Assembly (NCBI RefSeq): GCF_020921035.1
Contig: NC_063150.1
Location: forward strand, 1,116,001 to 1,180,000
From: Rhodamnia argentea
Taxonomy: Eukaryota; Streptophyta; Magnoliopsida; Myrtales; Myrtaceae
Length of the DNA stretch: 64,000 bases
Reading direction: 5' to 3'
Shown: positions 9,483 through 19,390 of the stretch, in pieces
Layout of the letters: every line of letters begins with the position of its first letter
Position numbering within the stretch: position 1 is the first letter of the stretch
Translations under genes and position numbers: made by a program
The notes under the pieces: model-generated
The model's database searches: none
Told to the model about the DNA's origin: nothing
What the model saw: only the letters and a program-made list of their open reading frames with translations

Positions 9483-11282
9483 CTAGATCACTTTTGCATC
9501 CAAATTCTCTTTGATGAAATGTCTGTCAACCTCCACATGTTTGGTTCTATCATGCTGAACTAGATTATGAGCAATGTTTATGGCTGCTTTATTATCACGA
9601 AACAATTTGATTTCCAAACCTGGTGGATACCCGAGCTCGGTTAGCAACTTCCGAAGCCATAGAAGTTCGCATAACCCATTTGCTACACCTCTGAATTCAG
9701 CTTCTGCACTAGATCGAGCTACAACCTTTTGTTTCTTACTTCTCCATGTAACAAGGTTGCCTCCCACAAATGTAAGATACCCCGATGTAGACCTCCTATC
9801 TCGTCACACTTCCCCCTAATCCGCATCTGTGTAACCCTCTACTTCAAGGTGGCCATTCTTTGCAAATAGCAATCCCTTTCCTGGGGCTGACTTCAAATAT
9901 CGAATGATGTGCAACACAGCACTCATATGATCCTCACTAGGTGTATGCATGAACTGACTCATCACACTTACCGCATGAGCAATATCGGGACGTGTATGTG
10001 ATAAGTAAATCAATCGGCCTACTAACCTTTGGTATTTCTCTTTATTAGTAGGGCGCCCGATCGTGGTACTCTCCAAGCTTACAGTTTTGTACCATAGGAG
10101 TGTGTCCAGGCTTGCAATCAAGCATGCCAACTTCGATCAAAAGATCAAGAACATACTTCCGCTGAGACAAGTAAATCCCTTCCTTCGACCTAGCAACCTC
10201 GATTCCAAGGAAATATTTCAGACCTCCCAAGTTCTTCATCTCAAACTCCCTAGATAATAATTCCTACGGTGTCATAATCTCTACACTATCATTGCCTGTA
10301 ATAATCATATCGTCTACATATATGATAAGAGCCGTTATTCTTCCTTGAGCACCTTTTAAGAACAAAGTATGATCTGAATTACTTTGGGAGTATCCATACC
10401 TTTTCATAGCTGAGCTAAAGCAACTGAACCATGCACGAGGGGACTGCTTCAACCCATATAATGATCTTTCCCGCTTACAAACCATGTTCGGCTGATATGC
10501 AGATCCGTATCCGGTGGAAGCTCCATATAGATCTCCTCCTCTAAATCTCCATGAAGGAATGCATTCTTCACATCAAATTGATGCAAAGGCCAGTCCAAGT
10601 TTGCAGCTAGAGATAACAACACTCTTATAGTATCTAACTTCGCAACTAGAGAGAATGTTTCCCGATAATCCACCCCATAAGTGCGTGTATACCCTTTAGC
10701 TACCGGTCGCGCCTTATACCTCTCAATAGTGCCGGCTGCCTTATGTTTGATCGTAAAGACCCACCTACATCCAACCGGCTTTTTATCCTTTGGTAGTTCC
10801 ACAAGTTTCCAAGTTCGATTTTTCTCCAACGCCTCCATCTTCGCCTCCTCACTTCCGTGAGCGCGTAGTTCAAAATCTTCAGCCTCGGAATCGTGCCGGT
10901 GTGGGCACCCATCCGTCACTCTTGTAGTCCCAACCTCCCACCAATGTCCGGTTCTACATCCAGTCTCCCCCTGAACATGACACTGCGGGGAAGGAAAAAA
11001 GGACTCCGTCTTAATAAATGTTACATCCATGGTGACATACGTGCGTTTCCCGGCAAGATCATAGCACCGATACCCTTTTCGAGAAGGGCCATAGCCAAGA
11101 AACACACATTTGACCGCACAAGGGTCAAGTTTGGTCCGCTGATTTTTGTGAAGATGGACATAAGCAACACACCCAAATACCTTAGGAGACAATGTAAGAA
11201 CCGAAGGAAGAGACACATGGGCAGCAAGCGATTGCATTGGCGTACGATAGCTCAGAATGCGGGAAGGCATGCGATTTAACAA
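9483..11282 (-). pseudogene. copia reverse transcriptase/RNase H remnant
   Basis: Broken frames together cover the copia reverse transcriptase and RNase H. The piece at 10449-11282 holds the integrase tail and the N-terminal RT, including [12 protein letters not shown] and [13 protein letters not shown]. The piece at 10264-10485 holds the catalytic YVDDMI. Pieces at 10045-10239 and 9816-10130 hold the connecting region, including HTRPDIAHAVSVMS and GYTDAD. The piece at 9483-9767 holds RNase H, with SSAEAEF and DNKAA. Frame changes occur near 10485, 10264, 10060 and 9816. The catalytic aspartates can be seen, but no single frame contains them all. Confidence 0.92.
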
Positions 11283-11758
11283 ATAAGCCGGTAGAACTCA
11301 CAATCGGAATCCCAAAAACGATGGGGAACATAGCCACCCTCCAACAGTGCTCGAGTGGTTTCAAGAAGATGGCGATTCTTGCGCTCAGCAACACCATTTT
11401 GCCGAGGAGTCTGAGGGCAAGAAGTTTCATGTATCAAACCATGTTCCTGAAAATAAGCTGCAAGAGGTTTACTTAAGTATTCACCACCATTATCAGACAG
11501 GAGAACCTGAAGTTTGGCCCCAAACCGAGTTTGAATCATACGGTGGAAAGTTCGAAAGATAGCTTCAGCCTCATTCTTATGTTTCATCAAATATAGCCAA
11601 GTCATACGTGTGTAATCGTCAACAAAGATGATAAACCATCGAAACCCGGATACAGTAGTAATAGGAGACGCACCCCATACATCAGCATGAATTAAGGAAA
11701 AAGGAGTGGAACCGATATTCGAACCGAGAGGAAAACAGGTACGATGGCTTTTTGCCAA
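11276..11758 (-). pseudogene. copia integrase core remnant
   Basis: This 160-residue frame has the D,D,E integrase core: HADVWG with the first Asp, SDNGGEY with the second, and NGVAERKNR with the Glu. The upstream HHCC zinc-binding segment is only weakly visible between 11760 and 11918, in a different frame. The core motifs are intact although the polyprotein is broken on both sides. Confidence 0.92.
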
Positions 11759-11917
11759 AATACATGTATCACACTGAAAACTAAAGTTTGATAGACCATG
11801 AAATGACTTGGGAAATAAATGTCGTAAATACCCAAAGGATGGGTGACCTAAACGACGATGCCATAACCAAAGTTCCTTCTCTTGAGCTAACTGCCCACGA
11901 GAATGATAGGTTCGGTC

Positions 11918-12890
11918 TTAAGTAATTTCATCCACGAAATACAGCCCCTCCCTCTTAGTACCACGCCCAATAATCTCCTTCGTGAGAATGTCCTGAAACA
12001 GGCAAAAATCGGGGTACATAAGCACAACACGGTTTAACTCACTAGTAAGTTGTCCAACTGATAACAGACGATTAGACAATGTAGGAACAAGTAAGGTATG
12101 AGATAGAGAGGGAGAAGGGGAGGGAGACACACGCCCCACAGCCGTCACAGGAAAGCTATGCCCATTGGCATTATAAATATGATCTCGACGTGGTGTAGTA
12201 GATGTAAGAAGGTCTCCAGATTCCGGAGTCATGTGATCGGTGGTGCCAGAATCAATTATCCACCCATGATGATCAGCACCACGTCCATTAGCAAAGACAA
12301 ACCCATAATTACCCTCTGGAGATTTGGCATTAGCAGATTCGGGCTCCATGGGAATTAATGCCAAGCCGCTAGTCACTAAGGAGGCTTGCCCTCCATTCCG
12401 CCCCTTCTGTGAGCCTTGTTTCTTCTTCTTGGTCTGAAAATCATCCCACCAATCCGGATAACCATGCAGTTTAAAACAAGATGCTGCTGTATGTTTAGGA
12501 TTCCCACAGTGAGAGCACCCCTCGGATTGAATTGGCATACTAGGTCTAGGGCGAGCTCTCGAGGTAGAAGGCACTAACTGGAGATGCGGATCACCCTTGC
12601 CTCGCTGCGACACCATGGCGGAACGAGAGGTAACCCCTACGGGAGTGGACACGATGATGACGATTGGCGCATATCCTCTCGCCTGACCCGAGCATAAGCT
12701 TGCTCAATGGTGGGGAATGGATCCATCTTCAGAACATTAGCATGAACATTATCCAGGCGGTCATCGAGACCGGCCAAAAAAATATAAACTCGATCTTCAT
12801 TAACAATGGCATTGTACCTTAGAATATCAGTGGGACCGCCGTAGTCGATGATTGACATACAGTACCCAAAGGATCAAACCCTAGGGCTCT
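11918..12890 (-). pseudogene. copia gag C-terminus and protease remnant
   Basis: The frame at 12637-12858 carries the end of the gag capsid region, with EDRVYIFLAGLDDRLD. The overlapping frame at 11918-12652 carries a CCHC zinc knuckle (CSHCGNPKHTAASC) and the aspartic protease motif DSGTTDHMT. The N-terminal capsid half expected upstream is absent: the gag remnant begins only about 40 bp from the LTR. Confidence 0.88.
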
Positions 12891-12897
12891 GATACCA
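12886..12897 (-). promoter_or_regulatory. Primer-binding site of the copia element (tRNA-iMet)
   Basis: On the minus strand, tggtatcagagc lies directly inside the 5' LTR. This is the standard plant copia primer-binding site, complementary to the 3' end of initiator methionine tRNA. Confidence 0.93.
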
Positions 12898-13093
12898 TGA
12901 AGAGAAAAAACTCTCCTTTCATTCAATGAATATATTTTTTCTGTACATTTACAATACTCAATGCTATCATATATATACGGGACATCCGATAACCCTAATT
13001 AGGGGATATACAATAGAAACGATTCTATACTAGGAAGCATACTATACAATAAAAAACTTCCCAACAAATAGGCTAAAATAGCTCACGACCACA
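12898..13093 (-). repeat. copia LTR, right (5' LTR of the element)
   Basis: This 196-bp copy is nearly identical to 9160-9355. It is followed directly by the second gcgat target duplication at 13094-13098 and then by the interrupted DIR1-like coding sequence. Confidence 0.95.
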
Positions 13094-13589
13094 GCGATCG
13101 CTTGTTGTGCTGACGCGCAGACCATATGCAACATGACCTATGCGGACCTCATGGCTTGCAAGCTGGCCGCGATGCCACCAAACCCGCCGCCACCAACGAG
13201 CGTGTGCTGCCAGGGTCTCTCGCACGCAGACTTGAAGTGCTTCTGCAAGTACAAGAACTCGACGATCTTGCCCTCAATCGGGGTCGACCCAAAGCTCGCG
13301 ATGCAGCTCCCCAGCAAGTGCAAGCTCCCTCATCCGCCCACATGCTGAACACATTGTATTGGCGGGTGAGTGTGGGGTGAGAGAGAAAGTATTGGCCCGA
13401 TGCTTGACAATAATGCGTATCATGAAGTATGCTCTTTCATGAAATGCTTAATTTCTGTGTACTTTGTATAATTAATACACACTATGAGCTCGTGCTCACT
13501 ATATGGAATCCAGCTTATAATAATTAAATGACAAGCTAGTAGTCCAACGTGTGTGACTCTCTTTCTCTCTCTCTCCCAAGCAAAAAGCA

Positions 13590-14545
13590 AGGTTATCTTT
13601 GTCATCCTTTCAATTTGATCAATTTAATTCTAAACCTTTTGACAATTTATCGATATAGTCCTATCAATTAATTTTGGCCATAAATCATTGATAAGGACAT
13701 CAATCATCCTGCGTGACCAGTCGACGTTCACCTAGACAATTTTTTCAATTTTTCTTTTTTCATTTCTCTTCTTTCTTTTTTGGGAAAAAGCCACCAAAAA
13801 CCCTAAACTATGCCCATTACATATTTACCCTAAACATTTTCTTGTGATACCAAAAACCCCAAACTTTTATCTATGTGACACATTTAACCCAAACTTATAC
13901 TAGTGTGACACATTTACCCCAAACTTTTTTTGTGACACTAAAAATCCTAAATTTGTATCCGTGTGACACATTTACCTTAATATTTAGGGTAAGTGTGTCA
14001 CATACTTATAAGCTTGGAATTTTTTGTGTCACAAAAAGATAAATTGGGGTAAATGTGTCACATTAATATAAGTTTGGGATTTTTTGTGTCATAAAAAAAT
14101 ATTTGAGATAAACATGTCACACGTATACAAATTTGGGGTTTCTGATGTCACAAGAAAAAGTTTAGGGTAAATATGTCTCGGTGGACATAATTTAGGATTT
14201 TTGGTGGTGTTTTCCCTTCTTTTTTAGTGTTTTATTTTTCATTTTCTTTTTTTAGTTTTTCTTTTATATTGTGGGCTCAAGGGCCGGGACGCCCTCGCCT
14301 GGGTTGGCAATCTCGATTGGCCATTTCAAAACCACGAACTAGAGGAGGGAAATAAGAAAAATAAAGGAAAAAATAATAAAATATTGCATAAAATTGTATG
14401 GATAAGCACCGATCATGCTATATATGATGGTTGGTGTACACATCAGCAATTTCTGGCTAAAATTAGCCGGAGTGACTATATTGAAAAATCATCAAAAGAT
14501 TTAAAACTTAATTGGCATCCGTACAATAGGTTTAATAAATTTTCT
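13590..14545. mobile_element. Foldback element downstream of copy 1
   Basis: The left arm at 13590-13745 is the inverted counterpart of the right arm at 14385-14540. Both arms contain text of the type aatttgatcaattt, cttttgacaatttatc and tagtcctatcaatt, or its complement. The spacer is pyrimidine-rich and includes GC-rich gagggcc text. The same element lies at the same distance after copy 2 (17385-17945), so it predates the duplication of the two genes. It has no coding capacity. Confidence 0.65.
13782..14216. mobile_element. MULE-type foldback MITE, 435 bp, nested
   Basis: The element is almost entirely an inverted repeat. It starts gggaaaaagccaccaaaaa and ends with the near complement ttttggtggtgttttccc. 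Both halves carry repeated blocks of the form tgtgacacatttacccc. It is flanked by 9-bp direct repeats ttctttttt (13773-13781 and 14217-14225), the length typical of Mutator-like elements. The matching position downstream of copy 2, near 17562-17575, is uninterrupted. The insertion is therefore younger than the gene duplication. Confidence 0.82.
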
Positions 14546-14554
14546 TTTTTGATA

Positions 14555-15220
14555 ATTCTTCTCCAATATTAAGTGCTGAAAAGCATTGTGAAGCGAGAAT
14601 TGGTTAATCAACACAACCTCCAAAATCTGGAGCAAGGTTTGGGATAGTAATGGTACCTTGCCTCACAAGGACGCACGTAGCCCCTTTTTCCTGTGGCCAA
14701 AGAAGGCCTTTGGGAATGCAACTGCATTTCTCCGAAGTTCTCCAAAAAATGAACTAAACCTCATTTGCATTTGACCAAAGGGTTTTAGAGCCCCAAAGCC
14801 CATTCCAATTGCTAAACCAAACAAACCCTTAGCCCGTCTTCCAGTAGGTAGACTTGCCCCACCTGGTGTATGATTTTGAATGAGAGAAAGAAGTGAGGAA
14901 TCATTTTTTTCACTCTGACTCTCCCACTCTAGTCATTGCTTTTCTTTCCGTTACTTTGAAAGTTAGGCATCTAGTGGGAACAGGGACCAAATGTTCATGT
15001 TGACCAGGTCAAGGGGGCGAAGATGAACCGGAGCAGATTTAAAAACATGCTATGTTTTACTCCATATAATTGAGTTAAGGCATTTTATTGGCGAGTTATA
15101 ACTACAATAATCATCCACGTGCAAACCCAACTATATATGACGATAATGTCGATGTTTGTAATCTACCAATCAAAAGAGTTGGTAGAGGTCCTCCAATCAA
15201 GGATAGAGGAAAATAGGAAA
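14555..15220. repeat. Duplicated segment upstream of copy 2
   Basis: This is collinear with 7690-7950 and 21766-22330. Blocks such as ttctccaatattaagtg, cctcacaaggacg, gccccacctggtg and tccaatcaaggatagagg are shared. It has no gene of its own and marks the left part of the repeated unit. Confidence 0.65.
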
Positions 15221-15224
15221 CATT

Positions 15225-15880
15225 GTCCAAAGAGTCTTAACCTATTGCAATTTTGTTAATTAAATCATTAATCTTTCAATTTTATCAATTGAGTTCTCAA
15301 CTTTTGACATTTTGCCAATCGAGTTCATCCGGAAAATTTTAATATAAAATCGTTGATTTGGATGCTAGTGATGTCACACAGAATGGCCGGCATTGACGTA
15401 GACAAATTTTTATAATTTAAAAAAAATTGAATTTTTTTATAATTTGTTTTTTATTTGTTTTTTTCTCTTTTATATTTATGTTTCATTCTTTTCCTTTTTT
15501 TTTATCAAGTTCGGCGAGGGTCAGCTGGTCACAAGCAAGGACCGAAGACTCTCGTCCGCCACTAGGCAATGGCCACGACCCTCATCGACCGGCCTTCAAG
15601 GGGCTTGGCAGAAAAAAGGGACTAAATAAATAGAAAAAAGAAGAAAAAATCCCAAAAAGTTTTGAAAATATTTTTTAAATTCACGTCTACTTAGGCTATG
15701 CCATGTAGGATGCCCAACTTCCATATCTGTGATTTCTAGCTAAAATTAGTTGGATGGACTCAATTGGTAAAGTATTAAAAGTTTTAGAATTCAATTGGCA
15801 AAATTGAAAGGTTTAAGATTGAATTAGCCAAATTGCAATAGATATAGGACTATTTGAGCAATTTTCTCAAGGAAAACATG
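15225..15880. mobile_element. Foldback element in unit 2 (first)
   Basis: The left arm (about 15225-15410, with tattgcaattttgttaatt and gagttcatccgg) is the inverted counterpart of the right arm (about 15690-15875, with ggatggactcaattgg and ccaaattgcaata). The AT-rich spacer includes a GC-rich stretch. The matching element in the copy-4 unit is at 22335-22955. It has no coding capacity. Confidence 0.65.
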
Positions 15881-15944
15881 ACTCTTTCAAAATTGGTTAG
15901 AAAAACATCTTTACTAATATGTTGAGCAAAGTGCAAGAGAGCAA

Positions 15945-16405
15945 AATTACCAAAAAAGTTCTAAATCTATTGTAATTGTGTTGATTCAGTCCTAAATTTT
16001 ATTTATGAATTGAGTTCAAAGCCTTTTGTAACTATGTCATTTCCGTCAATTTAATATTTCAATATTTTCAAATTTTTAATTATTTTTTAATGATTTTTTC
16101 TGTCTCTTTTTTTTTCTTTTCGTTTTGGCTAGGGCCGGTAGGAGGATTTCAGCCACTAATCGCTGGCGAGGGTCAGGGCTATAGCCAAAAGGAAAAAGAA
16201 AAAAGTAAGACAAAAAAATATGAAAAAATAATCAAAAATTCATAAAACATTAAAATACTATAAAATTTGCTACATCGGCGCCAGCCCGTCAAATGGATTG
16301 AATTGGAACGATTGTAAAAAGTTAAGGGCTCAATTAGTAAAAAAATAATTTGGACTGAATTGGCAAAATTTCATACGATTAGGACTTTTTTGATGATCCT
16401 CCCAC
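15945..16405. mobile_element. Foldback element in unit 2 (second)
   Basis: A left arm with ctaaatctattgtaattgtg and gaattgagttcaaagcc is inverted relative to a right arm with gactgaattggcaaaatttc. The counterpart in the copy-4 unit is at 23030-23475. The two neighbouring foldbacks have the same order and spacing in both units. Confidence 0.6.
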
Positions 16406-16614
16406 ACGTGAGTGTCTTTGCAATTCCCGCAACTAGAATATAGAAAATGACATAATTTAATGGACTTGAATATACATGAATCCTAAAAGTAAGTCTAGGT
16501 TCTCCTAGGTCTAAACGCGATGATTACCTTGTCTTAATCTTTCATGATAGCTAAGGAAAAAAGACTAAATAGGGATCTCCCCCGTCGCAAGACGATTGGA
16601 TCAGTGTTCAATAA

Positions 16615-16739
16615 TTGACTTCTCTTGCAACCATAAGTACGCAGAGCTCGTGACATCACAGTGCAAGTGGTGACCTACTTAGAGACAACGTGTATCCACG
16701 TGCAATGCCAAAATGATCCCCATCGACTCTCTATATAAA
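16615..16739 (+). promoter_or_regulatory. Promoter of DIR1-like copy 2
   Basis: W-box TTGACT at 16615-16620, G-box CACGTG at 16697-16702 and TATA box tatataaa at 16732-16739, 100 bp before the ATG. The arrangement is shared with copies 1 and 5. Confidence 0.62.
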
Positions 16740-16838
16740 GCACATGAAAACAGCACTCTCTCTCTCGTGGCCAAGAATTAAGCATAACCCTCAAATTAGA
16801 GAGATCTGTCCTCAGTCCTCACTTAATAAAACAACAAG

Positions 16839-17144
16839 ATGGAGGCAACCAACAAGAAGGTGATAGTGATCCTGTTGGGATTGATGGTCGCAATCGCCTG
16901 TTGCGCCGACGCGCAGACCATATGCAACATGACCTATGCAGACCTGATGGCTTGCAAGCCCGCCGCGACGCCACCAAACCCACCGCCGCCAACGAGCGTG
17001 TGCTGCCAGGGTCTCTCGCACGCGGACTTGAAGTGCTTCTGCAAGTACAAGAACTCAACCATCTTGCCCTCGATCGGGGTTGACCCGAAGCTGGCGATGC
17101 AGCTCCCCAGAAAGTGCAAGCTCCCCCATCCGCCCACATGCTGA
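16839..17144 (+). CDS. DIR1-like: DIR1-like lipid-transfer protein, copy 2
   Basis: This intact single-exon gene encodes 101 residues. A signal peptide of about 26 residues (ending ADAQ) precedes a mature domain with cysteines at 29, 39, 55, 56, 66, 68, 93 and 101. The spacing is C-X9-C-X15-CC-X9-CxC-X24-C-X7-C, which is the eight-cysteine fold of non-specific lipid-transfer proteins. The segments SHADLKCFC and YKNS, GVDPKLA and a proline-rich PPNPPPP stretch with PxxP motifs match the DIR1 type. Arabidopsis DIR1 binds lipids and is needed for long-distance systemic acquired resistance. A secreted or apoplastic lipid carrier with a defence role is therefore the best inference. It is one of five tandem relatives, all on +. 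Confidence 0.92.
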   Translation: MEATNKKVIVILLGLMVAIACCADAQTICNMTYADLMACKPAATPPNPPPPTSVCCQGLSHADLKCFCKYKNSTILPSIGVDPKLAMQLPRKCKLPHPPTC

Positions 17145-17384
17145 TCACATTATATTGTGCGGGTGTGTGTGGATTTGGAGAGAAAGTTGTTGCCCAATGC
17201 TTCGCAATAATGCATATGGTGTAGGATGCTTTTTCATTAAGTGCTCAATTCCTGTGTACTTTGTATAATTAATACACACTCTATGAGCTCCTGCTCACTA
17301 TATGGAATCCAACTCATAAATAATTAAATGTAAACTAGTAGTCCAATGTGTGTGACGCTCTCTCTCCCAGGCAAAAAGCAACTT

Positions 17385-17945
17385 GTCTTGGTCATCCTCT
17401 CAATTTGATGAATTTATTCTTAAACTTTTTCACAATTTATCGATATAGTCCTGCCAGTTAAGTTTCGCCGAAAACCACCGATGTGAACGCCAACCGTCCT
17501 GCGTGACCGGTCGACATTGACCTAAACAATTTTTACAATTTTTCTTTTTTCCTTTTTCTTCTTTCTATTTTAGTGTTTTCTTTTTCTTTTTTTAGTTCTT
17601 CTTTTATACTGAGGGCTCGAGGGCCGCCGGCTGGCCCTCTCCGGCAAATGGCGAGAGTCAACCAAGACACCCTCACCTGGAACGACAATCACAGTTGGCC
17701 ATCATCAAGACCACGGACTAGTGGAGGGAAATAAGAAAAAGGAAAGAAAAATAAAGGGAAAAGATAAAAATAAAAAAGAAAAATTTGCGTAAAATTGTCC
17801 AAATAAGCAATGGTCATAATATGTAGGATGGTCGGCATTCACATTAGCAATTTCTAGCCAAAATTAGTCGGAGAGATTACTTTGAAAAATCATCAAAAGA
17901 TTAAAGATTGAATTGAGATCTGTACAATAGGTTTAATGACTTTTT
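17385..17945. mobile_element. Foldback element downstream of copy 2
   Basis: This is the same element as 13590-14545 without the nested MITE. It has a left arm with aatttatcgatatagtcctg, a pyrimidine-rich spacer with ggagggaaataag, and an inverted right arm ending gtacaataggtttaatgac. It serves as the empty-site control for the MITE insertion. Confidence 0.65.
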
Positions 17946-17961
17946 TTGGTAGCTTCTTCTT

Positions 17962-19390
17962 TGTCGCGACCCTCCTCCGTCAGGGTATTACGCGCGGGAG
18001 GTGGTTGAGGGTTAACGAGCCGATCCTTAATTTTTTATTGGCGATGACCCCGGTTGTTCCCGGGATCTTTCGGAACCGCGGGTCTCTCCCAAGACCCATT
18101 ACTCGAATCGCGATGTCGGGTAAAATTTATCAAATATCGATATCGACCTTAGTGTGGTCGGGTGGCATATGCAAATGTGTACATGCAATTTGGAGTCGCC
18201 ACCGATCAATTTATTGGAGGGTATGATCGGAAAACCCTACCGGAGGGTCGGGAGAAACTTCGGTTGAACCCCCGAAACCAATTTTGGGTTGGGACTTGGT
18301 TCCCAAGTTTTTACATTGACGCCCTTTCGGTTACCGATGTCGAGTGTTTTTCTAACCTAGGAATTCATGCAGATGGACTTTCGGGTGAGGTAGGCCCTAA
18401 CGATCCTAAGTATTCATGCGGATAAGAATTTTCTATCCTAACAATCAAAATCAAAAATTAAAATGCACAATCAAAAAAATCAATGTCAAATCAGTCAAAC
18501 AAATCAAGCAAACGAGCCTAAGAGGATTCTATCGACCCACGTAAATATCGAATTTTAGTTTCGGCGGATGATTCGGGAAAATTTAGGGCGGAAGGCCCGG
18601 AATGGTAGAATGGTCATTTTTTAGGTTTGCGGGACCGAAAATCACAAAATTGGGGTTGGGCCAGTTGAATGTGGCCATTTCCCATTTTTTGTGATTTTAT
18701 GGAATTTTTTCTAATTTTTCTAATTTTTTTTGAATTTTTTATTTATTTTCTAAAAATGTGTGGAATTTTCCGGATCAACATAGATCGACCCTCGAAGTCT
18801 CAAAATTTTCGATCCAGACTTTATGAGTCCCGAATCGATTTAGAAAATTTTAGAAAATTTTTTTGTGAAAATCTGGAAATTTTTATGAATTTTCTAAGTA
18901 TTTTTGGAATTTTTTTGATTTTTTTTGGAAAATTTATTTATTTATTATTATTATTTTTTATTAATAAACCGGACCGGGTCAAACCGGTCAACAGCTAGCC
19001 AACCCGGTCCGACCGCCCACAAGCCCGCTCGCAACACTTAAACGGTGCCGTTTCCTTTTTTCTATTATTATATTTTTTTTTGAATTTCTAAACTGAATTC
19101 TAATATTCGAATGTATCAAAAAAGGAACGGACGGCCGAGATCAACTTCAAGATTGATCTCAGCCGTTCGAGCTCATTAAAACCTAAACGACGCCGCATCT
19201 ACTCCGCTTGCAAAAACGACGTCGCATCTGACATTGAACGGACGGCCACGATTAAACTCGGGGCTAAATCAAATAGTTCACCAACAAAAATGCACGAAAC
19301 GAAGCTTTGAAAATATTTTTAAATCACGCTGCTCCAGGTTAAGATCTCGGATGGCTAGGATCTATTCTGGACTTGATATGAACCGTTCAA
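17962..19390. mobile_element. LTR-like sequence, probably Ty3/Gypsy, left part
   Basis: The duplicated unit breaks at 17961 and new sequence begins tgtcgcgacc. It contains text of the type gcaatttggagtcgccacc, which I associate with non-coding regions of large plant Gypsy (Tat-like) elements. It also has gacggccgagat-like motifs common in plant LTRs. Together with 20990-21765 it may form one large LTR ending tgtgtcaaca. The flanks ttctt (17957-17961) and ttctc (21766-21770) match at four of five bases. No polyprotein is present. Confidence 0.45.

Larger units (their letters stand above)
9160..13093 (-). mobile_element. Ty1/copia LTR retrotransposon, defective, 3,934 bp
   Basis: The element reads on the minus strand. 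It has 196-bp LTRs (9160-9355 and 12898-13093) that start TG and end CA, a primer-binding site, a polypurine tract and 5-bp target duplications. From its 5' end the order is gag remnant, protease, integrase, reverse transcriptase and RNase H. Integrase before RT marks it as copia. The reading frame is broken in many places. The N-terminal half of gag is missing, because the remnant begins only about 40 bp from the LTR, and the 3.9-kb length is short for a copia element. The LTRs differ at about 5 of 196 sites, so insertion was fairly recent even though the coding region is dead. It may have been mobilised by proteins of a related element. Confidence 0.95.
9104..13348 (+). pseudogene. DIR1-like lipid-transfer protein, copy 1, split by copia
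   Basis: The first 18 codons plus 2 bases lie at 9104-9159 and the rest at 13099-13348. Skipping the copia element and one copy of the 5-bp target duplication leaves an open frame of 101 residues with no other damage. It has a signal peptide of about 26 residues and eight cysteines in the order C, C, CC, CxC, C, C. The proline-rich PPNPPPP segment is also present. It matches intact copy 2 closely. The upstream exon now reads from the signal peptide straight into the antisense LTR and stops, so the protein cannot be made from this allele. The clean remaining frame implies that the gene was working until the insertion. Confidence 0.92.

Noticed and set aside
13782-14216. Repeated tgtgacacattta blocks considered as a CRISPR-like or satellite array
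   Set aside because: The blocks are the two arms of one palindromic MITE with a 9-bp target duplication. There are no regular spacers, and CRISPR is not expected in plant nuclear DNA.
16812-17148. Minus-strand and shifted frames over the DIR1-like genes
   Set aside because: They are shadows of the GC-rich coding sequence. They have no signal peptide or cysteine pattern, while the + frame has both.
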